From assembly GCA_944389815.1 (NCBI GenBank), contig CALXNS010000125.1, positions 1-64,000 of the forward strand: DNA of 64,000 nucleotides, in the 5' to 3' direction. The DNA comes from an uncultured Victivallis sp. (GTDB lineage Bacteria > Verrucomicrobiota > Lentisphaeria > Victivallales > Victivallaceae). Made by a program: the position numbers and the translations under genes. Below, in pieces: positions 19,605 through 28,621 of the stretch; positions within the stretch are counted from its first letter, which is position 1; each line of letters opens with the position of its first letter. The notes below the pieces were generated by a model. It made no database searches, was not told the origin of the DNA, and saw nothing but the letters and a program-made list of their open reading frames with translations.

Positions 19605-22600
19605 ATTTCCGGTAGGCGTAGGGGTTTTTCCCCTCGCCGATTCCCGGCGTCAGCCCCATCCAGTAATTGCGTCCGTGACCGTCGTGATCGTTGGCGATGA
19701 AGTTCATCCCGAACACCATCCCCGGTTTCGGCGTCAGCTTGAGCACCCGCCACGGTATCGCAATCCGGTAACAGGTCCGGTCGCCGGAACGGAAGATGTC
19801 ACTGCGGATCTCCGCCAGCGACTCCGCCGAACGGCCCCGTTCGTAGATGTAATCGAACTGCCGCTCCGGCCCGTCACCCGTCAGACCGAAGGTCAATTCG
19901 TAATCGTCACGCGCAAATCCGAAGACGTTCGGCAGCGCGTCGGCACGCGTGTCGAGCGCAAGCTGAATCGAGTCGCCTGCCCAGAGCCGCCCCGGTCCGT
20001 AAGGCTGGCTGTGAACGTCGTCCCGCACGTCGATCGCAAGATAGAGATTGTCCGCATCGTATCCTGCGGCGCTCTCGATCGAGAGATCCTCCGGTCCGTC
20101 GTAACCGTTCTCCGGGTCGTTCGGAATGAGGTAGTCACGGCTGTCCATCACCGGAAGCCGTCCGATGGAGGGCAGCGTCCTGCCCATGAATTCCGCCGCG
20201 CTTCCCGCCGGGCAGGAGAGCAATTCCGCCCGGTAGTTCTCCGCAACCATCCCGAGATCGGATTCGACCTTGAGCGTAAGCGTCCGGCCGTTGAGCGATC
20301 CAGTCGCATCGAACCGTTCGATCGTTGATTCTCCCGGTTCCAGCGTGAGCTCCCGTTCCGGTGCGTTGAACTCCGCGCCGGAGAGCGTCAATTGCCCGGA
20401 AAGCGGCGCTGTACGCAAATTGCTCAGCGTAAGTTCCACACTCGTCCCGCTGCTCAGTCGCCACCCGACTCCCACCGGCGGCAGATCAAACTTCGTTTTC
20501 CGCATCGCCTCGGCGAGGCGCGCCGCGTCACCATCGAGCAGCCGCAGATAAACCGGATACCCGGAAATTTTCACCCGTGTCTTCCCGTCTCCCGCTTCCA
20601 GCGACATCGGTCGATTGAAGAAATCCGCCGCCTCCAGCGCTTCCGCCCGCAACGGGATCTCCGCCGTCGCCTCGACGCCGTCCGCCGTCCATAACGCCGC
20701 GAACGGCCGGCCGTCGCGCCCCCGATAGGTGAAACACTGAATGTCCGAATCGGAAATCGTCTCTCCGGGAGCTGCGCCTTCGAGCCATTGAGCCGAAGCG
20801 GCATACGCGATCGCCGCCGGCAGCGGCAGCGTGTTACGCCACAATCCGTAATAGAACCGCTCCTTCTCGATGCAGAAATCGGCGAGAAAATACATCACGC
20901 GCTCCACTCCCGCCGCTTTGCCGATCAACATCAACCGCGACAAATACGCCGCGTGCCGCAGTGCCGGTTCGGAGAGAAAATCCTCCTCCACGTCCAGCGC
21001 CCAGCCGATCTCGCCGTACCAGACGGGTTGATTGCCGCCGTTTTCCCGGATCAGCTGCTGCAGGTCGCGGGTTTTGCGATAGACCGCGTTCGCCTCCGGG
21101 CCGATGTCGCTGTGCCCGGCATCGATGTAACGGGCATTCGCATACGGATGCACCGGCACGACGTCGATGTTGTGTCCGGCCCGTTTCAAAACCGTCCGGG
21201 TGAATGGGAATCCGGTGTTGAAATCCACTCCGGAAACTCCGGAACCGTGCAGACGGAAACGCCCCCGGAAAAGCGGCGCCACCGCGTTGACGCAGTCGGC
21301 GTAACATTCGGCCGCACGCTGAAGATCTCCGGAAAAAAGTCCCGGAAACACCAGATCCGGTTCGTTTTCTATCTCCCAGTCGTCAATGACATTCCCCCAC
21401 GCCGCAATCGCCTGTTTCAGGAATTCGGACACATTGGTCATGTCGGTGAACGCCTCCCCTTCCCTGCGATATTTCGGCGGCACCAGAGCAACCTTCACAC
21501 TGTTCATCTGCTTCATGCCCGCCGCGCCATACCGGACATCATACTGCGAAAACCGATACACCCCGTCCTTCTCCGGAATATAACGCCATCCCGGCATGTG
21601 CCGGGTCGCCCCGACGCCGATGCGCCGGAGAATTTCCACCGACGTCGGCCCCATCGGATGCAGCCCGAAAAACGGATTCTCCGTCTTCACCGGCGGCTGC
21701 GTCACCGCGAACGGATAATTGAAATGATATTCCTGACCATTCGCCTTCGCAGCCAACCGCAGTACGTAATATCCGACCTCCCGCGACGGCGCAAGCGTCA
21801 AAGGTTCCAGAACCGTCTTCCCCGGGGCGATCTCCTTCGTTCCGGAGGCGATCTCCCGCGACGGTACGCCGAACCCGTCCAGCCGGGCGGAATACTCCAC
21901 CGTCAACGGTTCTTCCGAATTGTTATGCAGCCGCAATGTCTGCGTCAACGGCGCATCTTCCGTAAACAAAATTTCGCCCGGTTCCCCGGAGCGGTCCACG
22001 CCCAGCGCCAACGCCGCTCCCGGCGTGTAAATTCCCGGATTCGTTCCTTCCGCCAGCTGAAACCCGTCAAAACATACCTCCACACCCTCCGGTTTGGAGA
22101 ATTGCAGCTGGCAGCTGCTCACCTGGCTCTGCGGTCGGAGCCGGACGATCAGACGCTTCCATTCGCCCGGAACCGCGTCCACGGAACCGGAACCGATTTG
22201 TTCGTAACGCTGAGAGTTGACGTTGAGCCGCACCCGCCCCGGACGATCGGAGCGGACATAACAACTTAAAGTATAAGAACGATTCGGCCGCATCACCCGA
22301 AAGAGATACCCCGACGTGAACCCGTTCGCCGCCGCGTCAAGCCGTACTGAACGCCGCCCGTGAAAGGCTACCCCCTCAACGGGCGGCAATTGAAAAAAAC
22401 AACTGTCTCCTTCAAACGAACCGTCGCCCGGCCACAGATTGGCGACCGGTTTCAACTCCTCCGGCTTCAGCGCCTCCACCCGGAATTCGTCGACGAAAAC
22501 CTTGCCCGCTCCATTGTCCACGCGCCGAATGTAAAAGAGAAGCGACGCGACGTCACTTCCGATCGCATCCGCCGGAATGGTCAATTCGAACTCCTTCCAG

Positions 22601-23496
22601 TCGAAACTCCCTCCCGCGGAACCGAGCACGTTCACCCCGCTGCCCGGAGGCATCGCAACCCAGCGTGTCTTTTTATCCGTGGTATTGGCCAGAATCTGAA
22701 ACGTCACATCCTTTTCCGGCACATTTTCACATTTGAGATAAAATTTGATCCGCACTCCTTCGCCCGAACGATACGGAATTTTCCGATAGATCAGCGCCCC
22801 CTTCTGGTCGGGCGCGAACATGCAGTAACTGCCCGCCCCGCTCCGGCTCACCGCCCGGTCAACCGAACCGGGCACGGGAATGTTGCGCCACGACTCATAC
22901 TCCCACTGCGGCGGCAATGCCGGCGATGCGCCGGAAGCCGTTTCCGCCGGAGCGGCGGCCACCGGCTGAACCGACACTTCGTCAATCCAGAGATTGCCCA
23001 CACTGTTGTTCTTCCGTTTGAAATATAAAATTGCGCTGGTCAACTCGGCGGGAAACTCCGAACCGTCGATGACGATCTTCACCTCTTTCCAGCCATGCGT
23101 CCCGCCGGTGGATGCGAGTACATTCACTCCGCTTCCAGCCGGATTGGAGGCCCAGCCGACCACCTGTTTTCCGGCGTTGCGGAGCAGCCGCACTTCCACA
23201 TCCTTCTCCGGCACGCCCTCGCATTTCCACATCAATGAAATCTGATGATCGCGACCCGCTTCCGGTTTGAAGGAGATGTAGAGATCATTGTTCGTATCGC
23301 CCTCAAGTCCCATCCGGTAACCGAAATTCCCACCATACACCATGTCGGAAACCACCGCGCCGGGTTCCGGTTTGCCTGCGTAATCCGGATAATGCCAATC
23401 CTTGAATTTCTGCTCGAAATCCCCGTTCGGCAGCAGTTCGGCCGCACCGGCGGTCAAACCGGCTGCCGCGCCCAACAGCAGAAGAAGCCGTTTCAT
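19591..23496 (-). CDS. large secreted multi-domain glycoside hydrolase (locus B)
   Basis: 1301 residues. Signal peptide MKRLLLLLGAAAGLTAGA. Then three CBM4/9-like jelly-roll modules: the first at ELLPNGDFE, the second after an Ala/Pro linker, the third near LWPGDGSFEGD. The first two share the segments VPEKDV and GSGVNVL with each other. The catalytic (beta/alpha)8 domain has WEIENEPDLVFPG (probable acid/base Glu) and WYGEIGWALD (probable nucleophile), clan GH-A style. A C-terminal sugar-binding-type module with VRDDVHSQPYG and TPGIGEGKNP matches the one in the locus A glycosidase. Preceded by the pilin-like gene and GH130 gene on the same strand. Exported; likely attacks a complex plant or mucin glycan, but the substrate is not readable. 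Confidence 0.87.
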   Translation of the reverse strand: MKRLLLLLGAAAGLTAGAAELLPNGDFEQKFKDWHYPDYAGKPEPGAVVSDMVYGGNFGYRMGLEGDTNNDLYISFKPEAGRDHQISLMWKCEGVPEKDVEVRLLRNAGKQVVGWASNPAGSGVNVLASTGGTHGWKEVKIVIDGSEFPAELTSAILYFKRKNNSVGNLWIDEVSVQPVAAAPAETASGASPALPPQWEYESWRNIPVPGSVDRAVSRSGAGSYCMFAPDQKGALIYRKIPYRSGEGVRIKFYLKCENVPEKDVTFQILANTTDKKTRWVAMPPGSGVNVLGSAGGSFDWKEFELTIPADAIGSDVASLLFYIRRVDNGAGKVFVDEFRVEALKPEELKPVANLWPGDGSFEGDSCFFQLPPVEGVAFHGRRSVRLDAAANGFTSGYLFRVMRPNRSYTLSCYVRSDRPGRVRLNVNSQRYEQIGSGSVDAVPGEWKRLIVRLRPQSQVSSCQLQFSKPEGVEVCFDGFQLAEGTNPGIYTPGAALALGVDRSGEPGEILFTEDAPLTQTLRLHNNSEEPLTVEYSARLDGFGVPSREIASGTKEIAPGKTVLEPLTLAPSREVGYYVLRLAAKANGQEYHFNYPFAVTQPPVKTENPFFGLHPMGPTSVEILRRIGVGATRHMPGWRYIPEKDGVYRFSQYDVRYGAAGMKQMNSVKVALVPPKYRREGEAFTDMTNVSEFLKQAIAAWGNVIDDWEIENEPDLVFPGLFSGDLQRAAECYADCVNAVAPLFRGRFRLHGSGVSGVDFNTGFPFTRTVLKRAGHNIDVVPVHPYANARYIDAGHSDIGPEANAVYRKTRDLQQLIRENGGNQPVWYGEIGWALDVEEDFLSEPALRHAAYLSRLMLIGKAAGVERVMYFLADFCIEKERFYYGLWRNTLPLPAAIAYAASAQWLEGAAPGETISDSDIQCFTYRGRDGRPFAALWTADGVEATAEIPLRAEALEAADFFNRPMSLEAGDGKTRVKISGYPVYLRLLDGDAARLAEAMRKTKFDLPPVGVGWRLSSGTSVELTLSNLRTAPLSGQLTLSGAEFNAPERELTLEPGESTIERFDATGSLNGRTLTLKVESDLGMVAENYRAELLSCPAGSAAEFMGRTLPSIGRLPVMDSRDYLIPNDPENGYDGPEDLSIESAAGYDADNLYLAIDVRDDVHSQPYGPGRLWAGDSIQLALDTRADALPNVFGFARDDYELTFGLTGDGPERQFDYIYERGRSAESLAEIRSDIFRSGDRTCYRIAIPWRVLKLTPKPGMVFGMNFIANDHDGHGRNYWMGLTPGIGEGKNPYAYRKFILE

Positions 23497-23552
23497 TGCA
23501 AAAAATCCTCCTGTCGTTCTGTATTACATCCATATTTACGGAATGAAAACTC

Positions 23553-24323
23553 TTACTGCAGATCGGTCCACTCCAGATAGTTGTCCGGTTTCCCCCACCC
23601 GGAACCGATCGTTTCGACATGGCCGTCCACCAGTGCACAGTTGATCATGTTGTTGTGCCGGAATGCGACATTCTGAAGCGTCGGTGCAAAACGGTTCCCG
23701 GTAAAACTGCTCCCGTCGTCATCATAACGGTTGTAGAGCAGTCCGCCCTGCACGCTCGTTGATTCCGCCTTCATGCCGTTGCCGTCCATGATGAGCGACG
23801 CGGCCGAGGCGTTTTTCACCTTGCTGATCTTCTTGGGGCCGTATTTCTTCGCCCAGCCGTCGCCGTTGGCTCGGAACCAGTCGATCCGCCCGCAGCGCGC
23901 GTAATAGACATAATTGGACTGCAATGCCCAGCGGCTGCCTTCCGGCACAACCGTGACGATTTCAGACGGATCCGTAGACGGCGTCACATAATTTGTCGGA
24001 TCCCCCGGGCAGCGGAAGAGCGTCATCTGATGCGTCGGCATGATGTAACCGGTCACGTACCCTCCGTTGTAACGCATGATCTGACTCCACCACACCTTCC
24101 AGCCGTCGTACAGTTCACCGAACCCCATCGGCAGATAATCGGTGTAATCCTGAGCGTAGAGAATCGCCCCCTGCATCATCTGACGCATGTTGCTGCGGCA
24201 GACTCCGGCTTTGGCGGAGTCGCGCGCCCGGTTCAACGCCGGAAGCAGCATCGAGGCGAGAATGGCGATGATCGCGATTACTACAAGCAGCTCGATCAAT
24301 GTGAATTCGGAACGCTTCTTCAT
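23553..24323 (-). CDS. type IV pilin-like protein, DUF1559 style (locus B)
   Basis: 256 residues. Very short leader MKKRSE followed by [16 protein letters not shown] and [13 protein letters not shown], a classical prepilin signal, then [12 protein letters not shown]. Near the C-terminus FRHNNMI and ALVDGHVET form the H-X9-DG motif. GGAGAAGG before ATG 24323 decides the start; a longer frame reading into the GH130 gene is not real. It lies 31 bases behind GH130 and 56 bases ahead of the large glycosidase in the same direction, so one transcript is likely. Role with the glycosidase is inferred from the same gene order in loci A and C. Confidence 0.88.
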   Translation of the reverse strand: MKKRSEFTLIELLVVIAIIAILASMLLPALNRARDSAKAGVCRSNMRQMMQGAILYAQDYTDYLPMGFGELYDGWKVWWSQIMRYNGGYVTGYIMPTHQMTLFRCPGDPTNYVTPSTDPSEIVTVVPEGSRWALQSNYVYYARCGRIDWFRANGDGWAKKYGPKKISKVKNASAASLIMDGNGMKAESTSVQGGLLYNRYDDDGSSFTGNRFAPTLQNVAFRHNNMINCALVDGHVETIGSGWGKPDNYLEWTDLQ

Positions 24324-24354
24324 GACCTTCTCCTTTCCTGTTGTTTCATAATTC

Positions 24355-25266
24355 TCATGTATTGAGACAAAATGCCACAAGTTCGGGAATCGTCGTGCGC
24401 GCCAGGCACATGCGCGTGTCGGCGCCGCCGTAATAGAGAAAATAGGAACCGTCTTCCATTTCGCAACCGCCTCCGGTGAACACCACATTCGGCGTCTGAC
24501 CGACGCATTCGTAAATCTCCTCCGGGGCGAGAATGAAACTTTTCGGCGCCGCGACCACCCGCCACGGCTCCTCCAGATCGAGCAGGCAGACTCCGAGATA
24601 ATAATTCTCCGTGGAAGCAGTCATCGCCGTTGCGTGATAGATCTCCAGCCAGCCGTGTTCCGTCCGGATCGGAATGCACCCGGCCCCCTGTTTGTGCGGC
24701 CCCCAGTCGGTCGCCGGCAGCATCAGCGGCATCGACCGTCCCCAGAACTCCAGGTCGGGGGATTCGCTGTACCAGATGCCGCCGCGGCCGTCGATGTTGA
24801 GCGGTCGTTCGAGCCGGGCGTAACGGCCATGGATTTTTTCCGGAAAAAGCACCGCGTTGCGGTTCGCCGGAACCGAATGCGAAATCGATTCGAAATGCAC
24901 GAAGTCCGTGGTTTTCGCCAGATTGATCAAACTTCCCCACGGATCGAGCCAGTTCGCGTGAAATACATAATACACGCCGTCCATCTCGGTGATGCGCATG
25001 TCGAAGCGGTGCGGACGCGTCCCCATTCTGTCCAGTTCGGTCAGCGGATAATCGATCGGTTCCGGGTTGACGGTGAAATCGATCCCGTTGCGGCTGCGGG
25101 CCACATGGAAACGTGTCTTCCGCTCCCGGGTCTCCACACGCAGCAGCAGCAGCACGTCGCCTTCGAACTTCGTCACCCCCGCATTGATCACCGTGTAGCA
25201 GTCGAACGGCATCATCGCCGGAGTCAGAATCGGATTTCGTTTTTCACGGATCAGCGGACTTTTCAT
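24355..25266 (-). CDS. GH130 family phosphorylase (mannoside phosphorylase type)
   Basis: 303 residues, no signal peptide, five-bladed beta-propeller family that phosphorolyses beta-mannosides (or related beta-linked sugars). Supporting segments: KRNPILTP at the N-terminus, [25 protein letters not shown] (Asp in the position of the catalytic Asp), [20 protein letters not shown], and [11 protein letters not shown] with [12 protein letters not shown] near the end. GGGAG precedes ATG 25266. It follows the LacI gene by 55 bases and precedes the pilin-like gene. It would process oligosaccharides after import, sparing ATP by giving a sugar-1-phosphate; the phosphomannomutase at 9541 could use such a product. 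Exact specificity unknown. Confidence 0.9.
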   Translation of the reverse strand: MKSPLIREKRNPILTPAMMPFDCYTVINAGVTKFEGDVLLLLRVETRERKTRFHVARSRNGIDFTVNPEPIDYPLTELDRMGTRPHRFDMRITEMDGVYYVFHANWLDPWGSLINLAKTTDFVHFESISHSVPANRNAVLFPEKIHGRYARLERPLNIDGRGGIWYSESPDLEFWGRSMPLMLPATDWGPHKQGAGCIPIRTEHGWLEIYHATAMTASTENYYLGVCLLDLEEPWRVVAAPKSFILAPEEIYECVGQTPNVVFTGGGCEMEDGSYFLYYGGADTRMCLARTTIPELVAFCLNT

Positions 25267-25285
25267 GATTCTCCCGGTGTTAATA

Positions 25286-25312
25286 TTTTATTTTGTAACA
25301 TCAAAAATAAAA
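25286..25312. promoter_or_regulatory. AT-rich inverted repeat with shared GTTACAAA motif, locus B
   Basis: TTTTATTTT (25286-25294) and AAAAATAAAA (25303-25312) flank GTAACATC. On the minus strand the segment GTTACAAAATAAAA recurs almost unchanged as GTTACAAATAAAAAA upstream of the LacI gene (26398-26412 region). A shared site before both the regulator and the GH130 operon suggests the LacI operator. Confidence 0.45.
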
Positions 25313-25321
25313 AAATCCCTG

Positions 25322-26371
25322 TTACGCCCCGGATTCACGTCGGGGAGCGGCGATCGAACCGCCGGCGGTGAATTCGTTGCGGATGGCGACGCCGGCCGGC
25401 AGGACATCTTCCGGCGCACGCAGAAGATTCTGCAATTCCGTGACGGCGCGTGCCGCCAGCAGCTTCAAGTCGAACCAGACCCGCGCCAGCGGCGGGTGAT
25501 GGAAATCGAAAAGCTCCAGATTGTCGTAGACGATCAGACTGAAATCCTCCGGGATGCGCCAGTTGCGGGCGCCGAGATAATCGGCCAGAAAAATTCCGGC
25601 GTAACCATTGGGGACGAAACAGGCCGTCGGCAGCGGGGAAGCTGAATTGAAATATTCATCGAGACGCCGGCGGCGGATATCGTCATCGAGCGTCTGTTCA
25701 TGTTTTTCCTGAAATGCGATCAGATCGACGCGCCCATCCGGAACCAGCGCCTGAAACTCCGCGACGAATCCGCCGTAACGGCGCCGGAACCCATCCTCAT
25801 TGAGTGTCGCGAAAACCGCCGTATGGCGATGACCAAGTCGGGCAAACATCCGCGCCGCCTGGCATCCACCTTCGTAATCGTCCGGCCCGACTTGAGTTAC
25901 GCCGTCCACTCCGCCGAATACGGAAAGAATCCGCAACTGCGGGAAACGCTGTCTCACCTCGGCCAGGCGCGCCTCACTCAACGGGCCGAGCAGAATCAAG
26001 CTGCCACAGAAATCCAGCGCCTGGCAAGCGGCTTCGAAATGCGACTCCAGATCAATCAACTGCCCGCGAAAGCCTCCGGCTTTCAGCCGCCGCTGAAAGA
26101 GGAAATGCAGCCGCATGTAAAAGTTGAGCGCATGATCCTCGTAAAGTTTCTCATCCGTGCAATGCACCGCGACGTTCCGTTCCCGTTCCACCCGGAGCGT
26201 CCGCGAATGCGTCCGGAAATCATATCCGACCTCCTTGACTTTCGCCAGCACCCGTTTGCGCGTCTCATCGCTCACCTTCGGGTGTCCGTTCAACGCGCGG
26301 GTGATGGTCATCGCACTGACGCCGAGCTCGGCGGCGATGGTTCGAACGGTCGGTTTTACCCGGTTGATCAT
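25322..26371 (-). CDS. LacI-family transcription regulator (locus B)
   Basis: 349 residues. N-terminal LacI helix-turn-helix and hinge: VRTIAAELGVSAMTITRALN and VSDETRKRVLAKVKEVGYDF. The C-terminal sugar-sensing domain has ARLGHRHTAVF, TACFVPNGYAG and IPEDFSLIVYDN. Probable dedicated repressor or activator of the GH130, pilin-like and glycosidase genes that follow it on the same strand. Its own promoter and the downstream intergenic region share a GTTACAAA(A)TAAAA motif. No strong ribosome binding site is visible before ATG 26371. Confidence 0.92.
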   Translation of the reverse strand: MINRVKPTVRTIAAELGVSAMTITRALNGHPKVSDETRKRVLAKVKEVGYDFRTHSRTLRVERERNVAVHCTDEKLYEDHALNFYMRLHFLFQRRLKAGGFRGQLIDLESHFEAACQALDFCGSLILLGPLSEARLAEVRQRFPQLRILSVFGGVDGVTQVGPDDYEGGCQAARMFARLGHRHTAVFATLNEDGFRRRYGGFVAEFQALVPDGRVDLIAFQEKHEQTLDDDIRRRRLDEYFNSASPLPTACFVPNGYAGIFLADYLGARNWRIPEDFSLIVYDNLELFDFHHPPLARVWFDLKLLAARAVTELQNLLRAPEDVLPAGVAIRNEFTAGGSIAAPRRESGA

Positions 26372-26397
26372 GGCCGATTATCTTTTCGATGTAAACT

Positions 26398-26412
26398 TTT
26401 TTATTTGTAACC
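26398..26412. promoter_or_regulatory. candidate operator near the LacI (locus B) promoter
   Basis: TTTTTTATTTGTAAC on the plus strand, equal on the minus strand to GTTACAAATAAAAAA, lies just downstream of the -10 at 26420-26425. It is nearly the same as the site at 25286-25299. GTTTACA follows as a possible second half. Confidence 0.4.
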
Positions 26413-26419
26413 CTGTTTA

Positions 26420-26448
26420 ATTATACCGGATTCCATCTCCAAAAGCAA
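26420..26448 (-). promoter_or_regulatory. promoter TTGCTT-17-TATAAT for the locus B regulator
   Basis: Minus-strand -35 TTGCTT (26443-26448), 17-base spacer, perfect -10 TATAAT (26420-26425). The same TTGCTT-17-TATAAT pair occurs upstream of the locus C pilin-like gene. Confidence 0.6.
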
Positions 26449-26502
26449 GAGTCGAATTTATTTTTTTTCGATTTTTTCGGCGCGTCTACCTCAAGACAAT
26501 CA

Positions 26503-26530
26503 AAAAAAACGCCGAAGGTTCCTCCGGCGC
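26503..26530 (-). terminator. terminator after the tyrA-ABC operon
   Basis: Stem CGCCG/CGGCG (extended with one mismatch) followed on the minus strand by eight T. It lies 65 bases past the ABC ATPase stop at 26595. The plus-strand side has a weaker TTTTG run. Confidence 0.7.
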
Positions 26531-26594
26531 TTTTGTTTTCGCATCACCATGCATATTTTCCCCGCGCGACGCGGATGCGGAGGCGCGGTCTTTC

Positions 26595-27386
26595 TTATTC
26601 GAGCATCGCCCAGAAACGCCCGGCCTTGTTGCGCCAGAGCTTGATCGGCATGCCGAAGGCATGCGAGAGGCTCTCTTCATTGAGAATCTCCTCGCGCGCC
26701 CCCGAACTCTCAATCCGTCCGTGCGCAAGAATCAGCCCCGAACGGAACACCGGCAGAATGTCTTCAATCCGCTGCGTGATGAAGATAATCGTCACCTCCG
26801 GCAGACTTTCGGCGATGTGATTGATTTCTCCCAGCAGGAACTCCCGCCCCGCCATATCCAGATAGACGCTCGGTTCATCCAGAATCACCAGGTCGGGCTG
26901 CGTAAGAAGCGCCCGGGCGATCAGGATCTTCACCTGTTCGCCGCTGGACATCGTGAAAATCGGCTGATCGGCCAGATGCGCACAGCGGAAACGCTCCATC
27001 AACGCCCGCGCCCGCTCGATTTCCTCCGGCAGCATTTTCCGGAACAGTCCGAGCGTCCCGTCGATTCCGGAAAGCACCATCTCCAGCCCGGTCCATTCGG
27101 TGTCGGTGAACTGCTGCATACAGGGACTCACCCAGGCGATCCGTTTCCGCAGTTCCACCAGGTTGGTCGAACCGAACCGGTTCCCCAGCACGCTCACGTA
27201 TGCGCCGAATTTCGGCCACGCATACCCCATGAGCATTTTAACCAGCGTGGTTTTTCCCGCGCCGTTGGCTCCCAGAATGAAACAGCGTCCCCCCTGTTCC
27301 ACCTGCCAGTTCATGTCGTGAATGATCTCGCGGCCGCCAAGATACACCGATGCACCGCGAACGTCAATCGCCAGTTCGTTCGTCAT
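26595..27386 (-). CDS. ABC transporter ATP-binding protein, stand-alone
   Basis: 263 residues, one ATPase domain: Walker A LGANGAGKTT (near 38-47), Q-loop region, signature MSSGEQVK in place of LSGGQ, Walker B DLVILDEP, D-loop SVYLD. The H-switch position, usually TH, reads ITQR, so the histidine seems replaced by Gln. It resembles YlmA/ModF-type soluble ATPases that lack a permease in the operon. AAGAGG precedes ATG 27386. The 3' end of tyrA overlaps its start by 23 bases, so it is co-translated. Partner and substrate are unknown. Confidence 0.88.
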   Translation of the reverse strand: MTNELAIDVRGASVYLGGREIIHDMNWQVEQGGRCFILGANGAGKTTLVKMLMGYAWPKFGAYVSVLGNRFGSTNLVELRKRIAWVSPCMQQFTDTEWTGLEMVLSGIDGTLGLFRKMLPEEIERARALMERFRCAHLADQPIFTMSSGEQVKILIARALLTQPDLVILDEPSVYLDMAGREFLLGEINHIAESLPEVTIIFITQRIEDILPVFRSGLILAHGRIESSGAREEILNEESLSHAFGMPIKLWRNKAGRFWAMLE

Positions 27387-28281
27387 TTTCCTCTTGCCTT
27401 TTGTATTCGATCCAGCTGTCGCGCAACAGCTTTCCGCGCGCGAACTCCCGTTCGAAGGCGTCGAAGTCGCCGTCGGCGATCAAATCGCGCAGCCGATTGC
27501 AGCAGCATTCAAAATCCCGGAGCGCGCGCAGCACGGCGGGACGGTTGTTCTCAATAATCTGGCGCCACATCAGCGGCGAACTCGATGCGATCCGCGACGT
27601 ATCCCGGAAACCGGTCGCACACCCCCTGAAACGTTCAAGCGTCGTCTCCTCGTCCGATGCGTCCAGAATCGACAGCGACAACGCCGAGGCGATGATGTGC
27701 AGCACATGACTGGTGTGCGCGACCAGATCATCATGCCGCAGAGCGTCAATCCGCGAGAGCCTCCCTCCGCCCGCCGCACGCCAGACCGACGCGACAAGCT
27801 CCACCGCCTCCGCCGGAACCCCCCGCGCCGGACAGAGAAAGACGTCGGCATTTTCATATAACTCCGGAAACGCCGATTCCGGTCCGCTCTTCTCCGTCCC
27901 GGCCATCGGATGACCGCCGACAAAATAAACTCCCCGCGCGGCAAGCGGCGCCGCCGCGCTCAAAATACCGCTCTTGACACTGCCGGCGTCGCTCACCACA
28001 CTGCCCGGCCGCCACGCCGTTGCGTAACGGCCGAGGAATTGAATGATCTGCGGGATCGGCAGCGTCAGAATCGTCACGTCCGCAACGGCAAACGCCTCCT
28101 CCGGCGTCTCGAAGCAGACATCACATACATCGCAGATTTCCGCCCAGCGCCGAACCGTCTCGCGCCGCGCCCAGCCGATCCGCCGGAAGGGCTTCCCGCG
28201 CAGAGCCATGCCGAGCGACGCCCCCAGTAGTCCGAGCCCGGCGATCGCCACGGCGACCGGTTTTTCCTCCTGATTCGCCAT
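27364..28281 (-). CDS. tyrA: prephenate dehydrogenase
   Basis: 305 residues, NAD(P)-dependent enzyme of tyrosine synthesis. Rossmann motif AIAGLGLLGASLG at the N-terminus; SDAGSVKSGI and the signature GGHPMAGTEKSGPESA follow; a helical dimer domain with HVLHIIASALS and RDTSRIA completes the family pattern. ATG 28281 is preferred to an upstream in-frame codon because homology-like sequence begins there, although the ribosome binding site (GGGG) is weak. It is the first gene of a two-gene operon, divergent from nusA. It makes a precursor of the aromatic amino acids whose keto acids the downstream ior genes handle. Confidence 0.93.
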   Translation of the reverse strand: MANQEEKPVAVAIAGLGLLGASLGMALRGKPFRRIGWARRETVRRWAEICDVCDVCFETPEEAFAVADVTILTLPIPQIIQFLGRYATAWRPGSVVSDAGSVKSGILSAAAPLAARGVYFVGGHPMAGTEKSGPESAFPELYENADVFLCPARGVPAEAVELVASVWRAAGGGRLSRIDALRHDDLVAHTSHVLHIIASALSLSILDASDEETTLERFRGCATGFRDTSRIASSSPLMWRQIIENNRPAVLRALRDFECCCNRLRDLIADGDFDAFEREFARGKLLRDSWIEYKRQEENDERTGD

Positions 28282-28312
28282 TGCTGTGATTTCCCCGAAT
28301 TGAAAATTGAAT

Positions 28313-28341
28313 AATATACCGCATGTTGGATTTTCTTGCAA
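28313..28341 (-). promoter_or_regulatory. promoter TTGCAA-17-TATATT for tyrA
   Basis: Minus-strand -35 TTGCAA (28336-28341), 17-base spacer, -10 TATATT (28313-28318), about 25 bases upstream of the tyrA ATG. Confidence 0.6.
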
Positions 28342-28411
28342 GAAAACAACGCAAAAAAAAATCGGCTGTCGCGGAATTGGTTCAAATCCCGGAAAAAGAT
28401 TCTTTCATAAC

Positions 28412-28439
28412 TTGATAATCCGGCAATTTATCCTATATT
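28412..28439 (+). promoter_or_regulatory. promoter TTGATA-16-TATATT for the nusA operon
   Basis: -35 TTGATA (28412-28417), 16-base spacer, -10 TATATT (28434-28439). Transcription would start near 28446, giving a leader of about 175 bases before the nusA ATG at 28622. Confidence 0.65.
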
Positions 28440-28470
28440 ACTAGATGTGATTGATTGTGTAGACAGAATC

Positions 28471-28601
28471 GGTGCCGTATGAGGGAAGTGGGTGCGATTG
28501 CCCGCTTTTTTGTTTTAAGATGGTACGCACTCCCGCCGGGTGCGTTCCGGATGAGATGCGGACGCCTCGGCACCGGGAAACGAAACGCGATGCCCGGCGG
28601 G
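28471..28601 (+). promoter_or_regulatory. structured leader RNA upstream of nusA
   Basis: GGTGCCG (28471-28477) can pair perfectly with CGGCACC (28568-28574), closing a domain. Inside it a GTGGGT/GCCCGC hairpin followed by TTTTTT (ending near 28511) looks like a terminator, and ACGCAC/GTGCGT (28525-28545) forms a second hairpin. CCCGCCGGG (28532-28540), part of that hairpin, is also fully complementary to CCCGGCGGG (28593-28601) just before the ribosome binding site. Alternative pairings of this kind suggest transcription attenuation, reminiscent of rimP-nusA leaders; not identified as a named family. Confidence 0.55.
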
Positions 28602-28621
28602 AAGAAAATACGGAGGTTGTC

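Noticed and set aside
28370-28395. GGTTCAAATCCC resembling a tRNA T-loop
   Set aside because: The flanking five-base arms do not pair and no acceptor, D or anticodon arm can be drawn around it.
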